A DNA stretch of 64,000 nucleotides from Sphingomonadales bacterium (GTDB lineage: Bacteria > Pseudomonadota > Alphaproteobacteria > Sphingomonadales > Sphingomonadaceae): contig JANXSN010000007.1 of NCBI GenBank assembly GCA_025352685.1, positions 1 through 64,000 on the forward strand. Reading direction: 5' to 3'. This document shows positions 37,934-48,164 of the stretch, piece after piece. The position numbers were made by a program, and so were the translations under genes. Under the pieces are notes generated by a model that had not been told where the DNA came from, made no database searches, and saw only the letters and a list, made by a program, of their open reading frames with translations. How positions within the stretch are numbered: position 1 is the stretch's first letter; each line of letters begins with the position of its first letter.

Positions 37934-39274
37934 TCAGGCAAGAACCAGTTTCAGGACCAGACCGCCCGCTGCAGAAACCGCAAGCGTCTCGATGACACTG
38001 CGCTTCATCGCAAACAGCCAGATCATGGTGAATACCGACAGTCCCAAGGCGATCGGGTCCAGACTTGTCGCGACCGGTGCGTCGAACACGATTGGTCCGA
38101 CCCGCACCTTTTTGACCTCCGCGAACATGACGTGCAGCGCAAACCAGATTGCCAGATTGAGGATGACGCCCACAACAGCGGCCGTAATCGCCCCGAGTGC
38201 CGACGTGAGCGCCCTGTTATCACGCAAGCGCTCGATGAACGGAGCGCCAGCGAATATCCACACAAAGCAGGGTGTAAACGTCACCCATGTGGCCAAGGCG
38301 GCCCCGAGCGTTCCCGCAATCAATGGGGGCAAACCGCTGGATTGTCGGAACGCAGCAAGGAAGCCGACGAACTGCGTGACCATGATCAGCGGGCCGGGAG
38401 TTGTCTCCGCCAGCCCGAGCCCATCGAGCATCTCGCGGGCGCCGAGCCAGTGGTAGTGCTCCACTCCTTGTTGCGCGACATAGGCGAGAACCGCATAGGC
38501 CCCACCAAAGGTCACGACCGCCATGCGGCTAAAGAACGCTGCGATATCACTCCAAACGCTGTGGGGCGCAAACAGATACAGGGCACCAACGGGAAGCAGC
38601 CACAGGGCAGCCATGATCAGGGCTGCATTGCGTGTCCGAGAAGGACAGTGCGTCACCGGCCCGATCCCGAGTGCCGAATCTTTATCAGCGAGACCCGCAG
38701 CTGATCCTGCATGGCCGCCGCCTGAGAAGGCATGCGAACCACGCTGGCCGGCCCGCCCGCCGATCAGCGCTCCAACGACGACGAGCAACGGAAACGGCGC
38801 GGCGAAAAAAAAGATCGAAACAAACGCCGCTGCTGCCAGCAAGCGAGCAGCCGTCGACTTGAGTGCCCTGCCCGCGATCCGAACGACTGCCTGCACCACA
38901 ATGGCGAGGACTGCGGCCTTCAGTCCGAAGAACAACGCGCCGACCGGACCAACATGACCGTAGAGCACATAAATCCATGACAACGCGAGGATCGCCGCTG
39001 CACCGGGCAGTATGAACAGGACGCCCGCGACCAATCCCCCGCGCACCCCATGCAGCAGCCAGCCGATGTACGTCGCCAGCTGCTGGGCCTCGGGTCCGGG
39101 GAGCAACATACAAAAATTGAGAGCGTGAAGAAACCGCTGCTCGCCAATCCAGCGCTTCTCGTCGACGAGGACGCGGTGCATCAGCGCGATCTGTCCGGCA
39201 GGACCGCCGAAGCTGAGTAGAGCAATGCGCAGCCAAACCCGTGTGGCGTCGCGAAAAGAGATGCCGTGGTTCAT
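37934..39274 (-). CDS. chrA: Chromate efflux transporter, CHR family (two-domain)
   Basis: 446 aa from ATG 39274 (MNHGISFRDATRVW); a longer start at 39331 is not conserved. The protein is a fused two-CHR-domain transporter. The first half has LLSFGGPAGQIALMHR and LPGPEAQQLATYIG; the second has VVTFGGAYAVLAYVAQQGVE and LAETTPGPLIMVTQFVGF, with a Gly/His-rich linker (around 195-215). About ten hydrophobic helices. ChrA proteins export chromate or take up sulfate-like anions by exchange with protons. No chrB regulator is adjacent, so resistance is likely but not certain. Confidence 0.94.
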   Translation of the reverse strand: MNHGISFRDATRVWLRIALLSFGGPAGQIALMHRVLVDEKRWIGEQRFLHALNFCMLLPGPEAQQLATYIGWLLHGVRGGLVAGVLFILPGAAAILALSWIYVLYGHVGPVGALFFGLKAAVLAIVVQAVVRIAGRALKSTAARLLAAAAFVSIFFFAAPFPLLVVVGALIGGRAGQRGSHAFSGGGHAGSAAGLADKDSALGIGPVTHCPSRTRNAALIMAALWLLPVGALYLFAPHSVWSDIAAFFSRMAVVTFGGAYAVLAYVAQQGVEHYHWLGAREMLDGLGLAETTPGPLIMVTQFVGFLAAFRQSSGLPPLIAGTLGAALATWVTFTPCFVWIFAGAPFIERLRDNRALTSALGAITAAVVGVILNLAIWFALHVMFAEVKKVRVGPIVFDAPVATSLDPIALGLSVFTMIWLFAMKRSVIETLAVSAAGGLVLKLVLA

Positions 39275-39450
39275 CGCTTCATCGCCTTGAGAGCGTGCGG
39301 AGTTGCTCTCCACACGCGGACAAGGCAGCACTTGAATGGCCGTGCCATCTGCACCCGGGCGACTGCCGTTGACCCGGAAGCCAAAGCTAGGTCACTGACC
39401 GTTGACGGTCAATGCGCAGCCCGTCCCCGGTCAGGGGACGCCGAGCGGTC

Positions 39451-41883
39451 TTAAAACTTCTTGGCAACAGTGATCCCGTAGGTGCGCGGATCGCCCAGCT
39501 GGCCGACAACGAGCCCGTTATTGCCCGGCTGGTTGGCCAGAAATTCGAGATAATTCGCCTTGAGCGCGTTCTTCACCCAGCCGAACACATTCCAGTTGTT
39601 CCCGTCACGATACCCTGCCCGGAAATTCGCGATCGAATAGCCGGCGACCACGAAATAGGGCGACGGGGTCGCGTTCGACGAATAGGACGAACGGTAGCTG
39701 GCATCTGCACCGACATAGATCTGGGCCTCGTTACTGCCAATCGGGAGGTTGAACTCACCGCCCCAAGACAATGCCCATTTCGAGATACCGGGAAGTTGCT
39801 GGCCGGAAATATCCTTGAAGGCCTGTAACGTCGTCTTGGTCGAACCCGCGACCGCCAGCCGGGCGATCGTCGCGCAATTTTGCGGCAGGCTCGCCGGCGC
39901 CGGATTTGCAGCGGAATAGTTGTTCGTGCACTCGGGGGGGATCGGCGCGTCGGGGAAGTTGGTGTAGATGCCATCGTTATATGCGAAGTTGACATAGCCG
40001 ACGAACCGTTCAGTCGGACGGATACTAATTTCTCCTTCGACACCTTGGATGCGGATGTCAGCATTGGCGAGGTAGCCGCGCACGACGCCAATCGCACCGT
40101 TAGAAACCGTGACCTGATAATCCTTCACCTTAGTGTGGAAGGCAGTGAGGTTCACGGTAATCTTGCGATCCCAGAACTGCGTCTTGACGCCGGCCTCCAA
40201 GTGATCGACTTCCTCCGGCTTCACCTGGGCGAGCGACGTCGCGACGGTAACGCCGTCCGCAAGGAACGGAAGGCCGTTCAGGTTGATGCCGCCCGATTTG
40301 AAGCCATGTGAATAAACGCCGTAAAGCAGCACATCTCTCACCGGCCGCCACGAAATGTTGATGTCGCCAGAGACGTTGAAATCACGATACCGCGATGTGT
40401 AATATTGCCGCGGGAGCGTTGCATCTTTTTGCGCCTGTTGCGCGGCCGTCGGATTGGCAATGCCGCCCGTTACCGTCGCATCATACAACGCATCCTTGGT
40501 ATCGTAATTGAAACGGACACCGGGCTGGACGCGCAATTTGTCGGTTAGGTTCCAGGTCAATTGGCCGTACGCGGCCAGGCTGTTGTTGTTGAACGCAATC
40601 CGGTTGGTTTGGGTCAGGCCATCGAGGACCGCAGCGTTGGCACCCGCCGTCGGACCATTGGTGAACAAATTTGCCGCAGCGCCCTGTGCCTGGATTCCAA
40701 CCGTGTTGATGGTCTGGCGATAGCCGAACACACCAGCGACAAAATCGACCGTGTTTTTGCCACTGGTTGCGAACCGGAACTCCTGGGTCAGCTGGCGCTG
40801 ATCAGAGTTATTCTGGCTGAGTGTCGTGATCGGCAAGCCGATGAAGTCGCGGTCGTTCTTCGGGCGCCACGTCCAGAAGCGCCAGGCCGTGACAGAAGTC
40901 AGCGTGTTGTCACCAACCTCCCACTCGGCCACGAGCGACGTGCCACCCAGATACTGTCGCGACTGCAAGGCGGCATCGACATCGGTTATCCGCTGATACG
41001 GGCTGGTATAGGGGATCGTATAACCAAGCGCGGTAAACAGCGCGCCGATCTGACGATTAGCGGCACGCAGCGTGGGAAACGGTTGTACGACAACTTGTGT
41101 GTAACCCCGAGGGTCCTGTGTCGCATAGTCGGCCGACAGCGTCAGCTTGAGCCGTTCGATACTCGTGTACAGCAGGCTGCCCCGAAAGCCGAGATTGTCG
41201 AGCGAATTGGTCGACTGGTTCGATCGGATGTTGAACACCGTTCCACCCCGCGATGTTTTGGAAGCGCCAAGCCGAATTGCCAGCGTATCGGTGATCGGAC
41301 CGGATACCGACGCCTTCGCCTGGAAGAAGTCGTAGTTTCCGCCGGTTAGCTCGATCCGCGCTTCGGGAGAAAAGCTAGGGGCGCGGCTACGGATATTGAT
41401 TGCGCCGGCCGTCGTATTCTTGCCGTACAGCGTGCCCTGAGGCCCGCGCAGGACTTCGACCTGCTCAGTATCGATCAGATCGAACGCAGACGCGGCCGGG
41501 CGGCTGTAATACACCTGATCGATATAAAGACCGACGCCTTGCTCAATCCCGTCGTTCGTCAGACCCAAAGGCGCGCCAAGGCCTCGAATATTAATCGCCG
41601 AATTGCGCGCATTCGACGCGTAATACTGAATAACTGGTTGAATTTGGGCGATGCGGCTGATGTTGTACGCCCCCGTCGACGTGAGTTGCTTCTCACTGAA
41701 AACCGAAACGGGCAGCGGGACGTCCTGCAGCGATTCTTCGCGGCGGCGGGCGGTTACAACAATCGTGCTTTCGTCGTTCTGGTCTGCAGCGTCGGGTCGA
41801 TGTGGCGCCGCTTGGGCGAACGCAGGCGAGGGAACGGCGCTCGAAGCAAGCAGAAGGGCATGGAGTAAGACACGGCGCATCAT
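39451..41883 (-). CDS. TonB-dependent outer-membrane receptor
   Basis: 810 aa from ATG 41883, shortly after AGGG in minus-strand sense; an upstream Met at 41943 would precede the signal peptide and is rejected. The signal peptide is MMRRVLLHALLLASSAVP to AFAQ. The TonB box region lies at STIVVTARRREES. The plug domain (about 50-165) contains EVLRGPQGTLYGKNTTAGAI. The rest is a 22-strand beta-barrel, ending in Phe (VAKKF) as outer-membrane proteins do. Substrate unknown: the sequence resembles the numerous sphingomonad receptors of uncertain specificity. No FecR-type regulator or catabolic gene is adjacent. Confidence 0.94.
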   Translation of the reverse strand: MMRRVLLHALLLASSAVPSPAFAQAAPHRPDAADQNDESTIVVTARRREESLQDVPLPVSVFSEKQLTSTGAYNISRIAQIQPVIQYYASNARNSAINIRGLGAPLGLTNDGIEQGVGLYIDQVYYSRPAASAFDLIDTEQVEVLRGPQGTLYGKNTTAGAINIRSRAPSFSPEARIELTGGNYDFFQAKASVSGPITDTLAIRLGASKTSRGGTVFNIRSNQSTNSLDNLGFRGSLLYTSIERLKLTLSADYATQDPRGYTQVVVQPFPTLRAANRQIGALFTALGYTIPYTSPYQRITDVDAALQSRQYLGGTSLVAEWEVGDNTLTSVTAWRFWTWRPKNDRDFIGLPITTLSQNNSDQRQLTQEFRFATSGKNTVDFVAGVFGYRQTINTVGIQAQGAAANLFTNGPTAGANAAVLDGLTQTNRIAFNNNSLAAYGQLTWNLTDKLRVQPGVRFNYDTKDALYDATVTGGIANPTAAQQAQKDATLPRQYYTSRYRDFNVSGDINISWRPVRDVLLYGVYSHGFKSGGINLNGLPFLADGVTVATSLAQVKPEEVDHLEAGVKTQFWDRKITVNLTAFHTKVKDYQVTVSNGAIGVVRGYLANADIRIQGVEGEISIRPTERFVGYVNFAYNDGIYTNFPDAPIPPECTNNYSAANPAPASLPQNCATIARLAVAGSTKTTLQAFKDISGQQLPGISKWALSWGGEFNLPIGSNEAQIYVGADASYRSSYSSNATPSPYFVVAGYSIANFRAGYRDGNNWNVFGWVKNALKANYLEFLANQPGNNGLVVGQLGDPRTYGITVAKKF

Positions 41884-41993
41884 GAGTTTCCCTAATAGAT
41901 CACATATACTCCACCTAAAGTATCGGGTTTCGGAAGTGAGCAAATCTTGTAAGGCATAAAGTTCATCGCATATGACAGCGATGTCGGGCCGGC

Positions 41994-42665
41994 TTACTCT
42001 CGTTTCGCAAACCAGATGACGTGGCGCGGCCCCTTGCCATTGGCGCGGGCACGTACGACCACTTCTTCGACCAAGAAACCAGCGTCGTTCAATCGACGCC
42101 CAAAAGCAGCGTCCGGACCTGCGGACCAGACTGCCAAAATACCATGAAGCTTCAGCGCCGCCTTTGCCGACGCCAGTCCTGCAGCCGAATAGAGCCGGTC
42201 GTTGGCAGCACGCACAAGGCCATCTGGACCATTGTCGACGTCAAGCAGGATTGCATCATAAGCGTCGCGCGCAGCTCCGATTACTGCTGCCACGTCGCGT
42301 TCGACTAAATCAACGCGGGGATCGTCGAGGCAGCCGGCGGCCAGCACCGCCATGGGGCCCCGTGCCCACGAGATGATTTCGGGAACAAGTTCAGCGACCG
42401 TCAGGTGCGCAGCGGGTGCAACGACCGCCAGAGCCGCACGCAGCGTAAAACCCATACCGTAACCGCCAATCAGCAGATGGGGGGCGGCATCCTTGCGCAG
42501 GCGCGCACACGTCAGGACCGCCAGCGCTTCTTCCGACCCGCTCATGCGACTATTCATCAGTTCGTTGCGGTCCAGCACGATCATGAAGTCATCACCCCGC
42601 CGAAACAGGCGTAACTCCTCACCGCCGGGGACTACCGCTGTCCCAATCAATTCTCGTGGTTTCAT
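41994..42665 (-). CDS. Spermidine-synthase-like methyltransferase-fold protein
   Basis: 223 aa with ATG at 42665 (MKPRELIGTAVVP); a TTG at 42680 is less likely. The fold signature is LLIGGYGMGFTLRAAL, a glycine-rich loop aligned with the SAM/decarboxylated-SAM-binding site of spermidine synthases, followed by VAELVPEIISWARG and a DAILLDVDNGPDG segment. The standard spermidine synthase N-terminal beta domain is reduced (EELRLFRRGDDFMIVLDRNE). Whether it makes polyamines or methylates something else cannot be told. It is divergent from the DUF6481 gene. Confidence 0.8.
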   Translation of the reverse strand: MKPRELIGTAVVPGGEELRLFRRGDDFMIVLDRNELMNSRMSGSEEALAVLTCARLRKDAAPHLLIGGYGMGFTLRAALAVVAPAAHLTVAELVPEIISWARGPMAVLAAGCLDDPRVDLVERDVAAVIGAARDAYDAILLDVDNGPDGLVRAANDRLYSAAGLASAKAALKLHGILAVWSAGPDAAFGRRLNDAGFLVEEVVVRARANGKGPRHVIWFAKRE

Positions 42666-42769
42666 TGACGTCGGTTCCAAACTACGGGCTTGTCAAATCG
42701 TCACCCCGCTCTATCGGCGGGGAAATCGGGCAATAGGCCCGGCGACACCCAATGGAACTCGAAAAATCT

Positions 42770-43099
42770 ATGGCGTTCAAAGAGCCGACCTTCCAAGAGC
42801 GCGCCGCGCTTGCCGCCCAAACCAAGCAAGCCGCGCTCGACAAGCTGCGCGCCAAGCCACCGGCAGACGAGGCGGTCGTCGCCCAACAGCGCGAAGCTCG
42901 GCTTGCTCGAGAGGCCGCGGCAGCGCGCATCGCCGCAGAAAAGCGGGCCGCGCGCGAGCTTGAAAAGACGCTCAAAAAGGAGGAGGCAGCTGCGAGGATC
43001 GCCGCAACCGCGCCTGCGCCCAAACTGAGCGATGCCGAACAAAAGGCCATCCGCGATGCAAAATACGCAGCACGTAAAAATCGCGTGGGTCGGCGGTAG
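42770..43099 (+). CDS. DUF6481 family charged helical protein
   Basis: 109 aa with ATG at 42770 (MAFKEPTFQERAALAAQTKQ). The protein is a continuous Ala/Arg/Lys/Glu-rich helix, with repeats of the pattern REARLAREAAAARIAAEKRA and a basic end (KYAARKNRVGRR). It matches the sphingomonad DUF6481 type by composition and its opening motif. No function is known; such proteins could bind nucleic acids or ribosomes. It converges on pyrG with only 3 bp between the two stops. Confidence 0.7.
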   Translation: MAFKEPTFQERAALAAQTKQAALDKLRAKPPADEAVVAQQREARLAREAAAARIAAEKRAARELEKTLKKEEAAARIAATAPAPKLSDAEQKAIRDAKYAARKNRVGRR

Positions 43100-43102
43100 C
43101 GC

Positions 43103-44737
43103 CTAAACCAACCGGCTCTGCTTCACGGCGGCCGCGATGAAACTTGCGAACAGCGGGTGCGGCGCGAAGGGTTTGGACTTCAGCTCCGGGTGAAACTGGA
43201 CGCCGACGAACCAGGGGTGATCCGGCCGTTCGACAATTTCAGGCAGCATGCCATCTGGCGACATGCCCGAAAAGACGAGCCCGCCTGCCTCCAGCCGATC
43301 GCGATAAGCCGTGTTCACTTCCCAACGGTGGCGGTGACGTTCGCTGATCTCGGTGCGACCGTAAATCGATGACACAACGCTGTTGCCGTCGAGCTTGGCG
43401 CCATAGGCACCCAGCCGCATCGTGCCGCCGAGATCACCCCCGGCTTCACGCTTCTGCACGCCCTCGGCGCTCATCCATTCGGTGATGATACCGACAACCG
43501 GCTCGTCGGTCGGACCAAATTCCGTCGACGACGCCTTTGCAAGTCCAGCCACATTGCGAGCCCCTTCGATGCAGGCCATTTGCATTCCGAAGCAAATACC
43601 AAAATAGGGAATTTCTCGCTCACGGGCGAAACGGACGCTGGCAATCTTTCCCTCCGCGCCGCGCTCGCCAAATGCTCCGGGAACAAGGATTGCGTGCAAC
43701 GGCTCAAGCCGCGCGGCGATGTCGCTATCAGGCGACTCGAAAAGTTCAGCGTCGATCCATTCAATCTTGACCTTAACCTTGTTGGCGATGCCACCATGTA
43801 CCAGTGCCTCGTTCAGCGATTTGTACGCGTCGGGCAGGCCCACATATTTGCCGACGACGCCGATCGTCACTTCCCCTTCAGGGTTGGCGAGTCGATCTTC
43901 GATCTCGGCCCAGCGCGACAGATCGGGGTCTGCTTCGGGTTCAATGCCGAACGCGCGCAAAACTTCCTCATCGAGCCCTTCTGCATGGTATTGCAGCGGC
44001 ACCGCGTAGATGGTCTTTGCATCGAGCGCGGAAATGACAGCCTCTTTGCGCACATTGCAGAACAGTGCGATCTTGGCCCGATCGCTGTCGGGCAGCGGCT
44101 GCTCGCTGCGACAGACAAGCACATCTGGCTGGACGCCGAGTGCAGCGAGTTCTCGCACGCTATGCTGCGTTGGCTTGGTCTTCAACTCACCAGCAGCCGC
44201 AATATAGGGCACCAAGGTCAGGTGAACCGAGACGGTGTTGCCGCGCCCCAGATCGTTACGCAGCTGGCGGATCGCTTCGATGAACGGCAGCGATTCGATG
44301 TCGCCGACGGTTCCGCCGATTTCGCACAATACGAAATCGAGGTCCTCGATTTCGGAAAGAGCGAATGCTTTGATGGCATCGGTCACATGGGGAATGACCT
44401 GCACCGTGGCACCCAAATAGTCGCCACGCCGTTCGCGCTGGATGATCTGCTGATAGATGCGTCCCGACGTCACATTGTCCGACTGACGCGATGCCACGCC
44501 CGTGAAGCGCTCATAATGACCGAGATCCAGATCGGTTTCCGCCCCGTCATCTGTGACGTAAACTTCACCGTGCTGATACGGCGACATCGTACCAGGATCT
44601 ACGTTGAGATAGGGGTCGAATTTCCGGATGCGCACGCGATACCCGCGCGCCTGCAGGAGAGCAGCGAGCGATGCCGCCATAAGCCCCTTGCCAAGCGATG
44701 AGACCACGCCGCCGGTGATAAAAATGAACCGCGCCAT
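43103..44737 (-). CDS. pyrG: CTP synthase
   Basis: 544 aa, standard length. The N-terminal synthetase domain opens [19 protein letters not shown], with nucleotide-binding segments [20 protein letters not shown] and the acidic [12 protein letters not shown]. The C-terminal glutamine amidotransferase domain (about 295-544) has its Cys in [14 protein letters not shown] and the His-x-Glu pair in [12 protein letters not shown]. It converts UTP to CTP using glutamine and ATP. It ends the minus-strand tpiA-secG-pyrG run seen in many alphaproteobacteria, 64 bp after secG. Confidence 0.98.
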   Translation of the reverse strand: MARFIFITGGVVSSLGKGLMAASLAALLQARGYRVRIRKFDPYLNVDPGTMSPYQHGEVYVTDDGAETDLDLGHYERFTGVASRQSDNVTSGRIYQQIIQRERRGDYLGATVQVIPHVTDAIKAFALSEIEDLDFVLCEIGGTVGDIESLPFIEAIRQLRNDLGRGNTVSVHLTLVPYIAAAGELKTKPTQHSVRELAALGVQPDVLVCRSEQPLPDSDRAKIALFCNVRKEAVISALDAKTIYAVPLQYHAEGLDEEVLRAFGIEPEADPDLSRWAEIEDRLANPEGEVTIGVVGKYVGLPDAYKSLNEALVHGGIANKVKVKIEWIDAELFESPDSDIAARLEPLHAILVPGAFGERGAEGKIASVRFAREREIPYFGICFGMQMACIEGARNVAGLAKASSTEFGPTDEPVVGIITEWMSAEGVQKREAGGDLGGTMRLGAYGAKLDGNSVVSSIYGRTEISERHRHRWEVNTAYRDRLEAGGLVFSGMSPDGMLPEIVERPDHPWFVGVQFHPELKSKPFAPHPLFASFIAAAVKQSRLV

Positions 44738-44801
44738 GGGAGGAGGTGCTTAACCCGCCCGGTCCGCAAAGGGCAAGGCAGCGAATCCCCCTTCGCGATA
44801 T

Positions 44802-45356
44802 TTAGTTGGAGTTCCCGCTCGCAGGAGGCGGCGCCGTCGGCGCCGGTACGGATTGAGCCGGAACCGTTGCCGCGACCGCTGGCGGCGAGACGACCGGCGT
44901 CGGTTTGGGCTTCGTCTGCGGGGTCGGCTCGATTCGTTGGGCGCGCGGCTCGACCTTGGGTCGGGACGTGGCCATCGGAACCGCATTTGGTGCCGGCGTC
45001 GTGCTGGGGGCGAGCACAGGTCCCGTTGTCGCCGACGGCGCGCCGCCGATCGGAATGGTTGAAGCCGGTGTCGGCGCCGGAGCTGTCGGAGCGGCTACTT
45101 TGGCCAACGACGTGTCGATATTGCCGCCGCGGTTGGCTTGCGTCGCGAGAACCGCGTGCAGAATCGACAAGCCGATGAACAGCGTTGCCAGAACCGTCGT
45201 CGCCCGCGTCAGAAAATCGGCGGCACCGCGCGCCGACATCAGTCCTGTCGGGCTACCGCCCATGCCAAGCCCACCACCTTCTGACTGCTGCATCAGGATG
45301 ACTCCGACGAGCAGGACGGCGACGATAGCCTGGATGACGAGGAGGAAGGTCAACAT
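44802..45356 (-). CDS. secG: Preprotein translocase subunit SecG
   Basis: 184 aa. The core is two membrane helices (about 2-20 FLLVIQAIVAVLLVGVILMQ; about 52-72) connected by the conserved QQSEGGGLGMGGSPTGLMSA loop. SecG assists SecYE during preprotein movement. The C-terminal extension (about 80-184) is Pro/Ala/Thr-rich and low in complexity, as in other alphaproteobacteria, and is probably disordered in the periplasm or cytoplasm. It lies between tpiA and pyrG on the same strand. Confidence 0.95.
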   Translation of the reverse strand: MLTFLLVIQAIVAVLLVGVILMQQSEGGGLGMGGSPTGLMSARGAADFLTRATTVLATLFIGLSILHAVLATQANRGGNIDTSLAKVAAPTAPAPTPASTIPIGGAPSATTGPVLAPSTTPAPNAVPMATSRPKVEPRAQRIEPTPQTKPKPTPVVSPPAVAATVPAQSVPAPTAPPPASGNSN

Positions 45357-45431
45357 GGTGCGCGTTTTCTATTCGTGGCGAGGAAAGTTGCGGCGCAGAT
45401 AGCGGGGGACGGCCTTCGATACAACCGTGCG

Positions 45432-46151
45432 TCAAGCCGCCGCAATGATCGGAACAAAGTCTGTCGCGGTGAGGCTGGCCCCACCAACCAGTGCACCATC
45501 GACGTTGGCAACATGTAACAGTTCGGCCGCATTCGCCGGCTTAACCGATCCCCCGTAGAGAATACGGACGTCGGGCCCGACGATTGCTCGGATTGCCCGG
45601 TGCATTTCGGCAACATCAGCCGCCGACGGCGTCAGGCCGGTCCCGATTGCCCAGACTGGCTCATAGGCGACAACCAACCCTGCTCGCGATTGTGGCAAAG
45701 ATCCTGCCAACTGGCCTTCGACCACGGCAATAGCCCTGCCCGCCTGTCGTTGATCGAGGGTTTCGCCGACGCAAACGATGGCGGTCATTCCTGACGCAAT
45801 CACAGCTTCCGCTTTGGCTTTTACCTCGGCGTCGGTTTCGTGATTGTCGCTTCGACGCTCGCTGTGACCGACAATGCACAGCGTCGCGCCGACTTCCACC
45901 AGCATTGCAGCCGAGACGCAACCGGTGTGCGCCCCCGCTGCCGCCGCGTGGCAGTCTTGCGCGCCAATCGCCACGCTGTTGCGCGCCACTGCAGGCATGA
46001 TCAGAGTGAACGGCGGGCAGACCACGACATCGACGTCACGCCCCGCTGCCGCCGCCGCGATCGCGTCGAGCTCGCCAAGTGCCGCCAGGCTACCCTGCAT
46101 TTTCCAGTTACCGGCGATGAGTTTGCGGGGACTTGGCTTGCGAAGTGTCAT
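45432..46151 (-). CDS. tpiA: Triosephosphate isomerase
   Basis: 239 aa. Catalytic residues are visible: Lys17 in GNWKMQ, His96 in VGHSERR and Glu164 in AYEPVWAIGTG; the phosphate-binding YGGSVKPANA is also present. It interconverts dihydroxyacetone phosphate and glyceraldehyde 3-phosphate. It starts the minus-strand tpiA-secG-pyrG set and is divergent from ppiD, separated by 45 bp that must hold both promoters. Slightly shorter than the usual 250 aa, but no motif is missing. Confidence 0.97.
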   Translation of the reverse strand: MTLRKPSPRKLIAGNWKMQGSLAALGELDAIAAAAAGRDVDVVVCPPFTLIMPAVARNSVAIGAQDCHAAAAGAHTGCVSAAMLVEVGATLCIVGHSERRSDNHETDAEVKAKAEAVIASGMTAIVCVGETLDQRQAGRAIAVVEGQLAGSLPQSRAGLVVAYEPVWAIGTGLTPSAADVAEMHRAIRAIVGPDVRILYGGSVKPANAAELLHVANVDGALVGGASLTATDFVPIIAAA

Positions 46152-46196
46152 GCCGTGCCTCTATGGGGTCGCGTCCACGCGCTCAAGGCTCAAATC

Positions 46197-48134
46197 ATGC
46201 TCGGTTTTTTCCGCCGTTTCTCGAAATCACCAATCGGTGTCGGCATCTTTGCGCTGATCCTGCTCGCCTTTGTCATCACGCTTTATCAGGGAAAAAGCGG
46301 ATTTGGCGGGGGTTCACTCATGTCAGGAAGCTCGATCGTGTCCGTCGCTGGGCAGACGGTCGACGATGCTGAAATGACCCGACGCGCGCAGAACCAGCTC
46401 GATGGAGAGCGCCAGCGCGATCCCGCGATGGATATGAGGAAATTCCTGGCAACCGGTGGCTTAGAAAAAACGATTGACCTCACCGCGACGGGGCGGGCGC
46501 TCCAGGTGTTCGCCGAACAGCAGGGCATGGTTGCGAGCAAAAAGCTGATCGACGGTGCCATTGCCAGCATCCCTGCGTTCTACGGCCCAACCGGCAAGTT
46601 CGACCCGGCAACGTTTCAGCAAGTCCTCTCTCAGCGCAAACTGACTGAGGCGATGCTTCGCGGCGATTTCGCTCGTGAGGCGCTGACCAAGGCGCTCGCT
46701 ATACCCGTGGCTGGAGCTGCCCGCGTGCCTGAAGGGCTGGTTCAGCCGTATGCCTCCCTCCTTCTCGAAACGCGCGAGGGGCAGATTGCGGCTGTGCCAA
46801 GCGCCGCCTACCTGCCGTCGGCAGTGCCGACCGACGCCGAGCTCAACACGTTCTACAGCGCCAATATCGCTCGCTACACGGTGCCACAGCGACGCGTGAT
46901 ACGCTTTGCGACGTTCGACAAGAGTCGTGTCGCCAGCAAGGCTTCCGCCACCGATGCAGAGATCCAGAAGCTTTACGATACCGACGCCGCAACGTACGCC
47001 GCGCGTGAAAAGCGCAGCTTTACCCAGCTTATCGTGCCGACGCAGGCGCAGGCAGCCGACCTGCTCACGAAGGTTAAAGGCGGGACTTCGATAGCCGATG
47101 CCGCCAAGTCCGCGCAACGCGATGCGATAGCCGTGCCGACAACCGATGAGAGCGCATTTGCCCAGCTTACCGGACCCAAAGTGGCCGCCGCTGCTTTTGC
47201 CGCCCCCAAGGGCGGGTTTGCCGCTGTCGAACGGTCGGGGCTGGGCTTCCACATTGTCAAAGTCGATTCTGTAACGACGGTCGCCGCCACGCCGCTGTCG
47301 GCGGTGCGTGACAAGCTTGCCACTGAAATCACGACGCGAAAGGAAACGCGCGCCCTAGCCGATTTCGTCGGCGAAATTGAAGACGCAGTCAGCAGCAAGG
47401 CGACGTTTGACGAGGTCGTAAAAAAATACGGCCTCAATGCGGCCACGACACCGCCGCTGACCCGCGATGGCCGCGCCGTCGATGGTGCAAGTTATGATGC
47501 CCCGCCCCAAGTCATGACAATTATCGCGGGCGCCTTTCAAGCCGAACCGAATGACGATGCGTCGATTTCAGCATTGCCCAAGGACGCGGGCTACATGTTT
47601 TGGAAACTGGACCGCACCGTGCCAGCGGCACCCAAACCACTCGCTGCAGTGCGCGCGTTGGTGATCGCCGACGTCCGCATCGACAAGGGATTCAAAGCAG
47701 CCAAAGTCGCCGCCGATGCGATCGCAGCCGCGGTTAATGCCGGGGCCCCGCTGGGACAAGCGCTCGGCAAGGCCGGCGTAGCGTTGCCTGCGCCCAAGCC
47801 CGCCAAGGCTCGCCGTCTCGACCTTGCCCAGGCGCAGGGGAAAGTTCCGCCGCCGCTCGCCTTGATGTTTGCGATGCCCGAGAAGCGCGCGCGCGTCCTC
47901 CAAGTCGGTGATCGGCAGGGCTGGTACATCGTTTATCTCGATAAGATCGAACATGGCGATGCGCGCACCGCGCCAGGGCTCATTCAGGCGACCCAACAAC
48001 AGCTGTCGGGCGCAATCGGTGACGAATACGTCCAGCAGTTTGCCGCCGCCGTGCGTGCGCGTGTCGGGGTCAAGAAGAACGACGCCGCGATCGCGCGGTT
48101 GAAGGCAAATCTCTCGGGTAGCGCGGCTCGATGA
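46197..48134 (+). CDS. ppiD: Peptidyl-prolyl isomerase PpiD/SurA-type (membrane-anchored)
   Basis: 645 aa with ATG at 46197 (MLGFFRRFSKSPIGVGIF). One N-terminal membrane helix (about 12-30) places the body in the periplasm. The N-terminal chaperone region has SIVSVAGQTVDDAEMTRRAQ, as in SurA_N_3. A parvulin-like domain spans roughly 265-360 (REKRSFTQLIVPTQAQAADL and GLGFHIVKVDSV). The rest is a second, weaker SurA-like section. PpiD assists folding of proteins leaving the Sec channel. It precedes trpE by 30 bp and may head that transcript. Confidence 0.93.
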   Translation: MLGFFRRFSKSPIGVGIFALILLAFVITLYQGKSGFGGGSLMSGSSIVSVAGQTVDDAEMTRRAQNQLDGERQRDPAMDMRKFLATGGLEKTIDLTATGRALQVFAEQQGMVASKKLIDGAIASIPAFYGPTGKFDPATFQQVLSQRKLTEAMLRGDFAREALTKALAIPVAGAARVPEGLVQPYASLLLETREGQIAAVPSAAYLPSAVPTDAELNTFYSANIARYTVPQRRVIRFATFDKSRVASKASATDAEIQKLYDTDAATYAAREKRSFTQLIVPTQAQAADLLTKVKGGTSIADAAKSAQRDAIAVPTTDESAFAQLTGPKVAAAAFAAPKGGFAAVERSGLGFHIVKVDSVTTVAATPLSAVRDKLATEITTRKETRALADFVGEIEDAVSSKATFDEVVKKYGLNAATTPPLTRDGRAVDGASYDAPPQVMTIIAGAFQAEPNDDASISALPKDAGYMFWKLDRTVPAAPKPLAAVRALVIADVRIDKGFKAAKVAADAIAAAVNAGAPLGQALGKAGVALPAPKPAKARRLDLAQAQGKVPPPLALMFAMPEKRARVLQVGDRQGWYIVYLDKIEHGDARTAPGLIQATQQQLSGAIGDEYVQQFAAAVRARVGVKKNDAAIARLKANLSGSAAR

Positions 48135-48164
48135 GCAGGCGTATATGAAACGGGGTCAAGACCA

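Noticed and set aside
40561-41349. 262-codon plus-strand open frame across the TonB receptor
   Set aside because: Antisense to a clear receptor gene; no ribosome site or motif.
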